Part shown: positions 31,649 through 40,431 of the stretch, piece by piece
Position numbering within the stretch: the stretch's first letter is position 1
Layout: every line of letters begins with the position of its first letter
IMG/VR virus record: IMGVR_UViG_3300024999_001891
Span: 1-64,000 of that record
Origin: a virus
Reading direction: 5' to 3' (one strand)
Length of the DNA stretch: 64,000 bases
The notes under the pieces: generated by a model
What the model saw: only the letters and a program-made list of their open reading frames with translations
Databases searched by the model: none
What the model was told of the DNA's origin: nothing
Program-made: the position numbers and the translations under genes

Positions 31649-31732
31649 TTGTCAATTAAAATTACGGTTAAAAATAAAGGTGAAAAAGTATACAATCTTC
31701 CAATAATTGGGGTTTCGGTTGTTGATAAATAG
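31649..31732 (+). CDS. Short protein, 27 aa
   Basis: It starts at TTG behind AAAGGAG. The product (MSIKITVKNKGEKVYNLPII and on) is a possible beta hairpin. A dyad repeat overlaps its stop codon (31729-31746). Confidence 0.5.
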   Translation: MSIKITVKNKGEKVYNLPIIGVSVVDK

Positions 31733-31763
31733 AAAACCTATTCTATTGTGAAGGAGAAATTAA

Positions 31764-32276
31764 ATGTCAAAAATTGAAGAACTTTTGAATTCTATTGGTA
31801 TTAATATTAAAGACAATGATAGTAAAATAAAATCTATGGAAACTATATTGGATGAAATATCTGATAAATATAGTAAATTAAAAAAACGCGTGTTTTTAGG
31901 TGGAACCTGTGCTAATAGTTTATGGAGAGATAAATTAATACCAATGTTAACTATTGATTATTTTAATCCAGTAGTTTCTAATTGGACTCCAGAGTGTCAA
32001 TTAGAAAAATTAAAGCAAAGAGAAGAATGTGATTTTGTACTATATGTTTTAACTAGAATTTATAGCACCTTCTCAATCGCAGAAGTAGTGGATGATAGCA
32101 ATAAACGTCCAGAAAAAACTATCTTATGTATAATGAACGAGAAGTTACCTAATGGCAAGTGGGCGTTGGACAGTCAAGAGTTAAAACATTTAGATGCTAT
32201 AGGTCGTTTAGTTAAAAGAAATGGTGGATTATATTTTAATTCATTAGAAGAAGTGGCTAATTATTTAAATAAATAA
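31764..32276 (+). CDS. Nucleoside 2-deoxyribosyltransferase-like protein, 170 aa
   Basis: VFLGGTCANSLWRDKLIPML, YFNPVVSNWTPECQ and CDFVLYVLTRIYSTFSIAEV follow the order of the Nuc_deoxyri_tr2 family, where the Glu of SIAEV is near the active site. The family handles N-glycosidic bonds and is related to nucleotide-signal enzymes. It lies just ahead of the PRPP-synthetase/Nampt pair, which also deals with ribose-base bonds. Confidence 0.8.
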   Translation: MSKIEELLNSIGINIKDNDSKIKSMETILDEISDKYSKLKKRVFLGGTCANSLWRDKLIPMLTIDYFNPVVSNWTPECQLEKLKQREECDFVLYVLTRIYSTFSIAEVVDDSNKRPEKTILCIMNEKLPNGKWALDSQELKHLDAIGRLVKRNGGLYFNSLEEVANYLNK

Positions 32277-32294
32277 TAGAAAGAGGTTATAAAG

Positions 32295-32717
32295 ATGTAT
32301 ATGAAAACTTATGAAATGTTAAAGAGGCTTGAAGAAAATCCTAAAGCAAGATTTGTATCGAACAAAGAACCAAATAACCCAATATTTATTAATGAAAAAG
32401 GTATATTAGTTTGGGGAAAACAAGGAAATCCTTTTGAAGTAAATATTATAAGTACTTTTTATGCAGGTACATTAGAAGTTTATAAATGGAAAGAAATTAA
32501 AGAATCTGTAATTCCTAAATTTGAGGTAGGAAATGAATTTGTTTGGAAGAGTGCAAATAAATATAAAATAAAAATATTATCTATTGGAGACGAAATTTCT
32601 GATGATAATGAAGTAATTTATTTCATAAAAATGACAAATGAAAAACAATCTTCTGAGATAACGTTTGATGTTATTTGTGAAGAACTTATTATTAAAAATT
32701 ATGATTTAGTAAAATAA
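32295..32717 (+). CDS. Hypothetical protein, 140 aa
   Basis: The N-terminus (YEMLKRLEENPKARFVSNKE) followed by strand-rich parts resembles phage proteins with a small beta fold, but I cannot name the family. ATG 32295 or 32301 are both possible. It ends a transcription unit before a promoter. Confidence 0.7.
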   Translation: MYMKTYEMLKRLEENPKARFVSNKEPNNPIFINEKGILVWGKQGNPFEVNIISTFYAGTLEVYKWKEIKESVIPKFEVGNEFVWKSANKYKIKILSIGDEISDDNEVIYFIKMTNEKQSSEITFDVICEELIIKNYDLVK

Positions 32718-32758
32718 AAGTTATGGCCGAGTTATACCATTATTTATTATTTTATCTA

Positions 32759-32787
32759 TTGACAAGCAGTAAGTAATGGTATATACT
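32759..32787 (+). promoter_or_regulatory. Sigma-A-type promoter for the NAD genes
   Basis: TTGACA (32759-32764), 17-base spacer with AAGTAATG, then TATACT (32782-32787). The unit it starts ends at the 16-bp hairpin at 35352-35396, so the two enzymes form their own operon. Confidence 0.82.
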
Positions 32788-32805
32788 TAATAAAAAGGAG
32801 GATAA

Positions 32806-33606
32806 ATGATAAAAATTAATGGCAATCATATAGGAGAAGATTGTTACCCTAATAACGAAAGAATATTTAGATTACCCCTTGAGAGGTTTTATCAGGATGA
32901 AGATTTTATCATAGAACTTAAATACACAACAGATATTGATCTTTCTATCCTTAATATGTGCAAAAGGTATTTAGAAAATAACTTTTATAATTCAAAAGTA
33001 ACATTGGTAATGAAATATATTCCATACTCTAGAATGGATAGGAATATTAACGGTTACATGTTTAGTCTTAAATATTTTTGCAAATTCATAAATGAACTAT
33101 ATTTTGATGAGGTAATAGTTTTAGATCCTCATTCTAATGTTGCTACAGCATTATTGGATAGATGTGTTGAGATTGATTTAAATCCGTATATTGATAAAAT
33201 AATGCGAAGATTGCAAATAGACTATGTATTATTTCCAGATAATGGTAGTTTAAAAAAGTATACCGAAATACTTACTTTAAGAAAACTCTACTTTTACGGA
33301 AATAAGAAACGCAATCTTCAAACTGGAAAAATACTTTACTATGAACTTATTGATTGTCCAGATCTAAAAGGTAAAAATATTTTAATTATTGATGATTTAT
33401 GCTCAAAGGGTGGAACGTGTCATCATGCTTCGTTGAAACTGAAAGAATTAGGAGTAAATGAGATATACTTGTATTTTTCTCATTGTGAAGATTCAATTTA
33501 TGATGGTGCGCTATTAAATTCTGGATTAATTTCGAAGATATTTACTACCGATAGTATTCTAAGTAACTGGACTAATAGTTTACTTAGTAATATAGAACAA
33601 ATATAA
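32806..33606 (+). CDS. PRPP-synthetase-like enzyme (Prs or ADPR-PP synthetase)
   Basis: The fold of ribose-phosphate pyrophosphokinase is visible: KYIPYSRMDR near residue 67 (host Prs has YFPYARQDR) and the PRPP loop IDDLCSKGGTCHHA near residue 200. At 266 aa it is shorter than host Prs (about 315). In phages a Prs homologue beside a Nampt homologue can be Adps of the NARP1 pathway, which makes ADP-ribose pyrophosphate from ADP-ribose. Sequence alone does not decide between the two substrates here. Confidence 0.8.
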   Translation: MIKINGNHIGEDCYPNNERIFRLPLERFYQDEDFIIELKYTTDIDLSILNMCKRYLENNFYNSKVTLVMKYIPYSRMDRNINGYMFSLKYFCKFINELYFDEVIVLDPHSNVATALLDRCVEIDLNPYIDKIMRRLQIDYVLFPDNGSLKKYTEILTLRKLYFYGNKKRNLQTGKILYYELIDCPDLKGKNILIIDDLCSKGGTCHHASLKLKELGVNEIYLYFSHCEDSIYDGALLNSGLISKIFTTDSILSNWTNSLLSNIEQI

Positions 33607-33624
33607 AATAAAGGGGATATTAAA

Positions 33625-35337
33625 ATGAAATGTGATCCGATGTTTTGGGCAGATTTTTACAAAATTAGTCACTATTTGATGGGAGAAAAGGGTACGGAAA
33701 AACTTTATTCCACGTTTACACCACGACATTCTAGAATAGAGGGAATTAATGAAGTAGTATTTTTTGGACTCCAAGGCTTCATTAAAGATTATATCATAGA
33801 GCAGTTTAACGTAGGATTTTTTAAAGTAAAAAAATCAAAAGTAATAAAAAGATATAAACGTCTTATATCATGTACTTTAGGAGATGGTTGTGCTGACTCT
33901 TCCCATATTGAAGCATTACATGATCTTGGGTATCTTCCTATTAGAATTAAGGCTGTCAAAGAAGGAACTTTGATTCCTATGAGAGTACCTGTATTTACAA
34001 TTGAAAGTACAGATGAAAATTTTTATTGGTTGCCTCTGTTTATGGAAACATTTATAAGTGCAAATATATGGAAAGTAATCACTTCTACAACTATTGTTAA
34101 AAAATACAGGGATATTTGTGAAAAATGGTCAGAAAAAACATGTGATGATAGGTCGCATATTCAATGGCAATGTCATAATTTTAGTTATCGTGGAATGTCG
34201 GGAAATGAAGACGCTACTACTACAGGAGCAGGACATCTATTATATTTCACGGGTACAGATACGATTCCTTCTATTCTATATTTAGAAGATTATTATGGAA
34301 CCAATGTAGAAAAAGAGCTTGTAGGAGCGTCAGTTCTTGCTACTGAGCATAGTATCCAATGTGGATATCAAGATGATATGAGATATTTTAAGAGAATGAT
34401 TACAGAGGTTGCTCCAAATGGCATAGTTTCTGTTGTCGCAGATGGATATGATTATTGGAATTTCATTGGTAATATTGTTCCTGCTTTAAAAGAAGATATT
34501 ATGAATAGAGATGGGAAGGCTGTAATTCGTCCTGATTCTGGTTCGCCAATTAAAATCATTTGTGGGACAGTAATTGTTGAAAGTTTAACTAATCAAAATT
34601 ATTGTGAAACATTAGAAAAATGTAAGACATGGATGCTAGATGGAATTAAAGAAGAAGTAAGAGTTGAAACTCCTCATGGAGAATATGGCGATTCCGAAGT
34701 AACTAGATACTTTAAATTTGACAATAAAATATATAAAATCGTTGTTGAATTTGATTGGAATAGATACGATAAACAATATTATTATATGGATGGTAGTCGT
34801 GTAATAAGTTGTGATGAAATAGAATTAACTATTGAACAAAAAGGTTCGGTAGAAGCATTATGGGATACGTTTGGAGGTACTGTTAATAGTAAGGGATATA
34901 AAGTATTAGATAGTCATGTGGGATTAATATATGGCGATTCAATTACTCCTGAATATGCAGAAGAAATTCTTAAACAACTAGAAGAAAAAGGTTTTGCAAG
35001 TTCGAATATTGTTTTTGGAGTGGGGTCTTATTCATTAGGATACTACACAAGAGATACCTTTGCGTTTGCTATGAAGGCGACTTACACCGTAATTAATGGA
35101 GAAGAGAGATTCATATTTAAAGATCCTAAAACAGATAATGGAATTAAAAAATCTCAAAGAGGTATGGTTGTAGTTCTACAAGATCTTGATACTGGTGAAA
35201 TTTATTTTAAAGATGGATTAAATGCTGAAGAAAGAGATAATTATAAAGAATATGATTTACTTGAAGATGTTTTCGTTGACGGAAAAATGGTAAGGGAACA
35301 AACTTTGGCAGAAATAAGAGCAATCGTCTTAAAGTAA
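33625..35337 (+). CDS. Nampt-like enzyme (nicotinamide phosphoribosyltransferase or Namat)
   Basis: Family motifs are in order: HNFSYRGMSG, GTDTIPS, ATEHSIQCG, SVVADGYDYWN, VIRPDSGSP, LWDTFGGTVNSKGYKVLDSH and VGLIYGDS, GVGSYSLGY. At 570 aa it is longer than usual Nampt (about 470-490), mainly through inserted blocks in the second half. It would join nicotinamide to PRPP (giving NMN) or to ADP-ribose pyrophosphate (giving NAD+ directly, as Namat of NARP1). It lies 18 bases behind its partner. Confidence 0.88.
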   Translation: MKCDPMFWADFYKISHYLMGEKGTEKLYSTFTPRHSRIEGINEVVFFGLQGFIKDYIIEQFNVGFFKVKKSKVIKRYKRLISCTLGDGCADSSHIEALHDLGYLPIRIKAVKEGTLIPMRVPVFTIESTDENFYWLPLFMETFISANIWKVITSTTIVKKYRDICEKWSEKTCDDRSHIQWQCHNFSYRGMSGNEDATTTGAGHLLYFTGTDTIPSILYLEDYYGTNVEKELVGASVLATEHSIQCGYQDDMRYFKRMITEVAPNGIVSVVADGYDYWNFIGNIVPALKEDIMNRDGKAVIRPDSGSPIKIICGTVIVESLTNQNYCETLEKCKTWMLDGIKEEVRVETPHGEYGDSEVTRYFKFDNKIYKIVVEFDWNRYDKQYYYMDGSRVISCDEIELTIEQKGSVEALWDTFGGTVNSKGYKVLDSHVGLIYGDSITPEYAEEILKQLEEKGFASSNIVFGVGSYSLGYYTRDTFAFAMKATYTVINGEERFIFKDPKTDNGIKKSQRGMVVVLQDLDTGEIYFKDGLNAEERDNYKEYDLLEDVFVDGKMVREQTLAEIRAIVLK

Positions 35338-35351
35338 GACAAAAAGTATAT

Positions 35352-35396
35352 AATTGGACTCTAAAAGTTAAAAAATATCTCTTTTAGAGTCCAATT
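35352..35396 (+). terminator. 16-bp hairpin closing the NAD operon
   Basis: 35352-35367 pairs without mismatch with 35381-35396 across a 13-base A-rich loop. TTAAT follows. The next ribosome site starts 10 bases later. Confidence 0.75.
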
Positions 35397-35421
35397 TAAT
35401 AATGAAAGGAGTATTCTATAG

Positions 35422-36843
35422 TTGAATATAGGTATATTTTATACAGAAAATAATATTAATTATTATCTTTGTACCTGTGGAAATAATTGGTCTATAAGTC
35501 AAACAGATTTAGTTGAAGATACTGATAGGTTTTGTAATAAATGTGGATGTCATCACTTTAAAAATGTTGCTCCTAATTTTAATGGAGGAAATATTACTTA
35601 CGAGGCAATTGTTTTAATTGAAAAACAAGATTGGGGATTTATCCTTGAAAGAGAAAAGTTTAATTTAAAATACAACAAAAAAATAAATACACTTGTATTT
35701 TTAGAGTCTGTTTATTGTTGGAAATTAATATATTCTTTTAAAGATGATTTATTTGTTTATTCTAAATCAGATGGTATTCAATATAAAATAAATATTGAAT
35801 TTTTAAAATTATTCTTTAAAGGATATAATGATCAAGATATGCTTATTGATTTAATATCTACTCCTAATAATAAAAAGTTATTTGAGTATGCGATATCTAA
35901 ATTTGGATATGTTGGAAGGTATTCTAATAAATTATCTTATGGATTATCGAGATTTGTTAAATATAAAAAGATAGAATTATTTTTTAAATGTGGATATAAT
36001 ATGTATACAATTTATAACTTGATGGATAGATATAATTCAAAAGACATTGATTTTAGTAAAAATAAACCAACAGAAATATTAGGAGTTCCTAAATATGCAA
36101 TACAATATATTAAACCACATAACTTTTCGCCATATACTTTAGGAGGAATTAGGGAGTTACACAAGAATTTTGGCGGAAATGATTGTAAAATAATATTATC
36201 ATATTTACGAGAAGAAACTGATTCAATGATAAGTTTTCTTGGAAGTTCTAATATAGCTGAATTTATAAATTTGATAAAAAATTGTAATTACAAACCAAAA
36301 CAATTAATTAGATATTTAACAAGGGGTATAAAACTCGAACAAGGTATACTTGATCCTATAGATGGCTTAACATTACTTAAAGATTATGTGTCAATGAGTA
36401 ATAGAATGGGAGTAGAATATAATAAATATAGCAAAAGTTTAAAGAAAGATCATGATATTTGCTCTATGAATTATAAAGTAACTGAAGATTCAAGAAAAAA
36501 AGAGTATTTTAGGAATGTAATATCTAGCAATAAATATAAAGAATTAATTTATAATAACAAAGAATACAGTATTATTATTCCACAAGAACCTATAGATATG
36601 ATTTCCGAAGGAAAGCTACTCTCGCATTGTGTGGCAAGTTATGTTGATGATGTGATAAACGGTAAATGCAAGATATTATTTATGAGAAAAACAGATTCCT
36701 TAGAAAGCTCCTTGTTAACCATTGAAATTCGCGAAAATAATATTATCCAAATTAAAGGATTTAGTAATAGAAGTCGTACAGAAGAAGAAGATTTATTTAT
36801 AAAAAAATGGTCAAAAGAAAAAGAATTAGGTATTTCTGCATAA
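35422..36843 (+). CDS. PcfJ-like protein, 473 aa
   Basis: It starts at TTG behind GAAAGGAG. A zinc ribbon (YYLCTCGNNW, FCNKCGCHH) opens the protein. The C-terminal third has the PcfJ signature: YSIIIPQEP, GKLLSHCVASYVDDVINGKC, ILFMRKT, LTIEIRENNIIQIKGFSN. PcfJ was named from an enterococcal conjugative plasmid; relatives occur in many phages, with unknown role. The middle is A/T-rich and helical. Confidence 0.75.
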   Translation: MNIGIFYTENNINYYLCTCGNNWSISQTDLVEDTDRFCNKCGCHHFKNVAPNFNGGNITYEAIVLIEKQDWGFILEREKFNLKYNKKINTLVFLESVYCWKLIYSFKDDLFVYSKSDGIQYKINIEFLKLFFKGYNDQDMLIDLISTPNNKKLFEYAISKFGYVGRYSNKLSYGLSRFVKYKKIELFFKCGYNMYTIYNLMDRYNSKDIDFSKNKPTEILGVPKYAIQYIKPHNFSPYTLGGIRELHKNFGGNDCKIILSYLREETDSMISFLGSSNIAEFINLIKNCNYKPKQLIRYLTRGIKLEQGILDPIDGLTLLKDYVSMSNRMGVEYNKYSKSLKKDHDICSMNYKVTEDSRKKEYFRNVISSNKYKELIYNNKEYSIIIPQEPIDMISEGKLLSHCVASYVDDVINGKCKILFMRKTDSLESSLLTIEIRENNIIQIKGFSNRSRTEEEDLFIKKWSKEKELGISA

Positions 36844-36872
36844 TATTAATATAAAATAATGGAGGAATTAAA

Positions 36873-37964
36873 ATGAAATTACAATTAGTAGAATATATCA
36901 AAAATAATTCAGACTGGGAAACTAAACTAACCCAAAAACCATATTGTCTAACAATTAAACGTAAAGATAACTTGATAATGTTTTGCTATAATCAAATAGA
37001 GTCTAATTTTAATCTGCTATTAGTCAAGCAAAGCAGAGGAATTGTCCTTGAAGATACAACATTTAAACCTGTCTGCGTACCATTCTTTAAATTTTTTAAT
37101 TTTGGTGAAACGAACGCAAGTGAAATTGATTGGAATACTGCTAAAATTAATGAAAAACTCGATGGATCGTTGATCAAGCTATGGTTTTATGAAGACGAAT
37201 GGAGAGTGTCTACCAACGGCACAATTGATGCCAAAGACGCAAATTTATCAAGTGAAGTTAGTGAATATCAGAATTATTATGATCTGTTTTTAGTAGCACT
37301 TAGAGGCACAAGTATACAGTTACATGAATTAGATCGACAATATACTTTTATGTTTGAATTAATGTCACCTTATAATCGCGTAGTAGTTCCGCATAAAAAT
37401 ATCCAAATACTTCATATTGGAACTCGATGCAATACAACTCTCGAAGAAGTAAATATTGATATTGGAGTACAGAAACCTAAATCATATAGCTTCAAATCAA
37501 TAGAAGAGTGTATGGAGGTTGCTAAAGAATTACCGTTTACGCAAGAAGGATACGTTGTTGTAGACGATGACTGGCGTAGAATTAAAATAAAAAGCCCTGC
37601 ATACGTGGCAGTTCATCATCTCGCTAATAACAATATTATCACTAAGAAAAGAATCGTAGATTTAATAAAGTTAAATGAAGACTCTGAGTTTCTTGCTTAT
37701 TTTCCTGAATATAAAGATGCAGTAGAAGATATTCGTAAGAAGATTAGTGCTTTTGTATCAGATATGGATTGGTGCATCGAGTGTCAACAAGAAATTAAGA
37801 ATAAGAAAACTATTAATCGAAAAAAATTTGCGGAATTTGCTTTAAGTACAAAATGTAGTCCTGTTTTATTTAGTTGGTTAGATGGGAAAATATCCAATAC
37901 TCAAGAATGGCTTTATGCACAGACAAGTGAGAAAATAGTTGAATGGATTGAAGGAGTGAAATAA
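36873..37964 (+). CDS. RNA ligase, T4 Rnl1-like, 363 aa
   Basis: The nucleotidyl-transfer Lys lies in NEKLDGSLIKLW near residue 93. FMFELMSPYNRVVV (motif III-like), EGYVVVD (motif IV) and RIKIKSPAYVAVHHL (motif V) follow in order. Rnl1 enzymes reseal tRNAs cut by host anticodon nucleases. The next gene, one base on, is a kinase-HD protein, making a repair pair as in T4 (Pnkp with Rnl1). Confidence 0.87.
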   Translation: MKLQLVEYIKNNSDWETKLTQKPYCLTIKRKDNLIMFCYNQIESNFNLLLVKQSRGIVLEDTTFKPVCVPFFKFFNFGETNASEIDWNTAKINEKLDGSLIKLWFYEDEWRVSTNGTIDAKDANLSSEVSEYQNYYDLFLVALRGTSIQLHELDRQYTFMFELMSPYNRVVVPHKNIQILHIGTRCNTTLEEVNIDIGVQKPKSYSFKSIEECMEVAKELPFTQEGYVVVDDDWRRIKIKSPAYVAVHHLANNNIITKKRIVDLIKLNEDSEFLAYFPEYKDAVEDIRKKISAFVSDMDWCIECQQEIKNKKTINRKKFAEFALSTKCSPVLFSWLDGKISNTQEWLYAQTSEKIVEWIEGVK

Positions 37965-37965
37965 A

Positions 37966-38853
37966 ATGGTTAAATTCTATATGATGATTGGATTACCTGC
38001 AAGCACAAAGACAACTTATGCGTACAAAATTGCTGAAAGAGACAAAGCGTTAGTATATTCATCTGATGACCTGAGAGTTGAACTATACGGAAATATTAAC
38101 AATCAGTCACATAATGAAGCACTATTTATAGAATTATATAAACGTATTCGTGATTCGCTAAAAGCAGGTAAGAATGTGATTCTCGATGCAACAAATATTT
38201 CGTACAAGAAAAGAATTTCATTTTTAGATACCTTAAAGAATATTGAATGTGATAAAATAGCTATATTTATGGCAACACCATACGAGGATTGTTTGAGATT
38301 AAATAAATTAAGGGAGAGAGTGGTTCCTGAATTTATAATAAAACGTATGTATGAAAATTTTAATGTACCTCAACGATTTGAAGGATTTGATTCGATAGAA
38401 ATTGTATGGAACACTTTTGGTCGTACATTTGACGGTTTTGATTTATTCGATGAATTAGATGAAATGGATCAAATTACTCCTTACCACACTCATACAATTG
38501 GCATACATTGCAAAGAGTGTTACAGGATATGTTCAAAGTTATCAGATAATTATGAACTAAGAATTGCTTCCTTGTTTCATGATATATCTAAACCATTCGT
38601 TCAACAATGGAATGATGAGAAGAAACGTTGCACCTACTATCAGCATCATCTCGTTTCAGCTTACGATGCTATGTTTTACCTTCGCGAAATTAATCAAGAT
38701 TCTCTCTTAAAGATAGTAAATTATATTCAATTCCATATGTTACCATATAATTTAATATCTGATAAATCTAAAGAAAAATTTATCAAACTAGTCGGCAAAG
38801 AATTCTTCGACAACTTATTGTTACTTAATTATGCTGATACAAATGCTCATTAA
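37966..38853 (+). CDS. P-loop kinase fused to HD phosphohydrolase, 295 aa
   Basis: The first 150 residues are a polynucleotide-kinase-like P-loop domain (MIGLPASTKTTYAYK, SSDDLR, VILDATNIS). The usual Gly before Lys in the Walker A is Thr (GLPASTKTT). The second half is an HD domain (THTIGIHCKECYR, IASLFHDISKPF, YQHHLVSAYDAM). In T4-like repair a kinase and a phosphatase prepare RNA ends for Rnl1; here HD would replace the phosphatase part. Confidence 0.83.
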   Translation: MVKFYMMIGLPASTKTTYAYKIAERDKALVYSSDDLRVELYGNINNQSHNEALFIELYKRIRDSLKAGKNVILDATNISYKKRISFLDTLKNIECDKIAIFMATPYEDCLRLNKLRERVVPEFIIKRMYENFNVPQRFEGFDSIEIVWNTFGRTFDGFDLFDELDEMDQITPYHTHTIGIHCKECYRICSKLSDNYELRIASLFHDISKPFVQQWNDEKKRCTYYQHHLVSAYDAMFYLREINQDSLLKIVNYIQFHMLPYNLISDKSKEKFIKLVGKEFFDNLLLLNYADTNAH

Positions 38854-38856
38854 TAC

Positions 38857-38885
38857 TTGACAGGTATAAAATAATGTGATACAAT
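38857..38885 (+). promoter_or_regulatory. Sigma-A-type promoter
   Basis: TTGACA (38857-38862), 17-base spacer ending AATAATGTGA, then TACAAT (38880-38885). Confidence 0.82.
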
Positions 38886-38902
38886 GTCTTAAAGGAGGTA
38901 AT

Positions 38903-39022
38903 ATGAAGGAATTTCTAATTAATTTAACAAATGCAATTGTTACGATAATATTATTTATTTTATGTACTCCTATGGGATGGATGGGGTTAATAATTTTAGG
39001 ATCTATGTTTGGAGGAAAGTAA
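38903..39022 (+). CDS. Small membrane protein, 39 aa
   Basis: AAAGGAGG precedes the ATG. Two short hydrophobic stretches (TNAIVTIILFILCTPMGW, GLIILGSMF) suggest one or two membrane helices. First gene after a promoter. Confidence 0.65.
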   Translation: MKEFLINLTNAIVTIILFILCTPMGWMGLIILGSMFGGK

Positions 39023-39028
39023 AGTGCT

Positions 39029-39118
39029 GTGAATTATGTCAGAATTATTATGATAAGCATAATTGGGTATTGCGTAATGTTATTTTATATAATTTATAAA
39101 GATAGTAAAGGAGAATGA
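39029..39118 (+). CDS. Small membrane protein, 29 aa
   Basis: A GTG start behind GGAGG gives one hydrophobic helix (IIMISIIGYCVMLFYIIY) and a charged end. A GTG five bases earlier stops at once. Weakly supported. Confidence 0.45.
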   Translation: MNYVRIIMISIIGYCVMLFYIIYKDSKGE

Positions 39119-39121
39119 AAG

Positions 39122-39544
39122 ATGGAATTAGCGTTAAGAATTGGAGATTCAATTAATATTAAAACTAGCAGAATGGAGATATGTATAAAAGTAGATGTTT
39201 TAGGAGGAATGTATCTTGATTACAAAAAAAATAGTTATAAATTAAGTACATTACTTGAAAAGAAAGAGGGCGAACAAAAGGAATATAAAATTGGTGATGA
39301 AGTAGTTATACACAATCAAAATTATGCCTATACTACTTATTTTGATTGGGCAAGAAAACATATTCCATATGGATATGATTGGACTAGTAAACTCCCAGAT
39401 GAAAATGTAACTTATAAAATTGTATGCAAAGAAAAACATGGAATTCAAAGTGATATAATGTGTTACGGAGTTGTAAAAGTTAATGGATGGAATACAAAAA
39501 CATGTTATATTGTAAGCGAAAAAGCATTTAAGAAAGAGGTATAA
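39122..39544 (+). CDS. Hypothetical protein, 140 aa
   Basis: AAAGGAG precedes the ATG. A first beta-rich part is followed by YKIGDEVVIHNQNYAYTTYF, the start of a second small domain that recurs in phage proteins with a GDEV turn. Function unknown. Confidence 0.7.
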   Translation: MELALRIGDSINIKTSRMEICIKVDVLGGMYLDYKKNSYKLSTLLEKKEGEQKEYKIGDEVVIHNQNYAYTTYFDWARKHIPYGYDWTSKLPDENVTYKIVCKEKHGIQSDIMCYGVVKVNGWNTKTCYIVSEKAFKKEV

Positions 39545-39547
39545 TTT

Positions 39548-39895
39548 ATGTTTATTCAAAATTTAATAAATTATGATTTAACTGGGGTCAAAGAAATCAG
39601 GTGTAGCGAAGAGTTTTATGCAGGTTTATATCCTCAAGTAGAATCAAGTGTTATTGGTCATAATCTATATTTTAAGAGTATACCAGTAATTGTTGATAAA
39701 TCAATTCGTATTACAAGGGAATGTAATATAATTTATATTTCTGAGAACAAGAGCTTAGCTAATTCACTTACAAATGAGCTTAATGAACTTATCCCAGTAT
39801 TAGAAAATGCAAGACTTTCTTCCGATTTTAATTTATATAATAATATTTTAAAATCTTATAGAGAAATTATGTGCTTAATGAAAAATTTAGGGTAA
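39548..39895 (+). CDS. Hypothetical protein, 115 aa
   Basis: AAGAGG precedes the ATG. Strand-rich N-terminal half, helical C-terminal half (ANSLTNELNELIPVLENA). No family recognised; it closes the unit before a hairpin. Confidence 0.7.
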   Translation: MFIQNLINYDLTGVKEIRCSEEFYAGLYPQVESSVIGHNLYFKSIPVIVDKSIRITRECNIIYISENKSLANSLTNELNELIPVLENARLSSDFNLYNNILKSYREIMCLMKNLG

Positions 39896-39903
39896 GATAA
39901 ATT

Positions 39904-39947
39904 AATAGGAGAAAACTAAGTCTCTCATACTCTTGTTTTCTCCTATT
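39904..39947 (+). terminator. 13-bp hairpin
   Basis: AATAGGAGAAAAC (39904-39916) pairs with GTTTTCTCCTATT (39935-39947). A partial third copy (TCTCCTATTTG) follows and could compete. A dyad repeat comes next (39987-40004). Confidence 0.7.
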
Positions 39948-40030
39948 ATCTCCTATTTGCTACCAAAGTTGTTTCTAAAAGTAGTAATAGAATCTTGCTT
40001 CTATATTTATTTTGAAAGAAGGTAATTATC

Positions 40031-40198
40031 ATTAATAAAAATAGTTTTATTGACTTTTTTATTGCATTAGTTTTAATAATTCAATTAAATGGATTTATTG
40101 AAACGTGGAAAATGGATAATATTAATATATTAATCATATTAATCTCAGGGATTATAATGTCTATTATTTTGGGGTTCAAAGATTTAGATATTAAATAA
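40031..40198 (+). CDS. Small membrane protein with apparent AUU start
   Basis: NKNSFIDFFIALVLIIQLNG and ILIILISGIIMSIILGF are two membrane helices in an otherwise uninterrupted frame. GAAAGAAGG is followed only by AUU, AUC and AUU codons in frame; AUU 40031 or AUC 40028 fit the spacing. Function unknown. Confidence 0.5.
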   Translation: MNKNSFIDFFIALVLIIQLNGFIETWKMDNINILIILISGIIMSIILGFKDLDIK

Positions 40199-40214
40199 TT
40201 TAGGGAGGTAAAAT

Positions 40215-40406
40215 ATGTTCAAAATTATTGATCGTAGAAATAATACTTATACTGTTTATAGTACAAGATCAAGAATAGTAGAAAAAAATGACTATAGTTT
40301 TATTTGTGTTAAGATTAAAGTTGAAGTAACTGAATTTTTAATTAGAAGGTCTATGTTATGGGTTTGGGTAGATTCTGAAGATTATACTCCATTATTCGAT
40401 TGCTAA
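40215..40406 (+). CDS. Hypothetical protein, 63 aa
   Basis: AGGGAGG precedes the ATG. The basic, strand-rich product (FKIIDRRNNTYTVYSTRSR) looks like a small beta barrel. It lies before the radical-SAM/SPASM gene. Confidence 0.65.
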   Translation: MFKIIDRRNNTYTVYSTRSRIVEKNDYSFICVKIKVEVTEFLIRRSMLWVWVDSEDYTPLFDC

Positions 40407-40431
40407 AATAAAATAAAAGGTGGAAATAAAA

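Noticed and set aside
33580-33774. Minus-strand frame between the two NAD genes
   Set aside because: It overlaps both enzymes and lacks a ribosome site.
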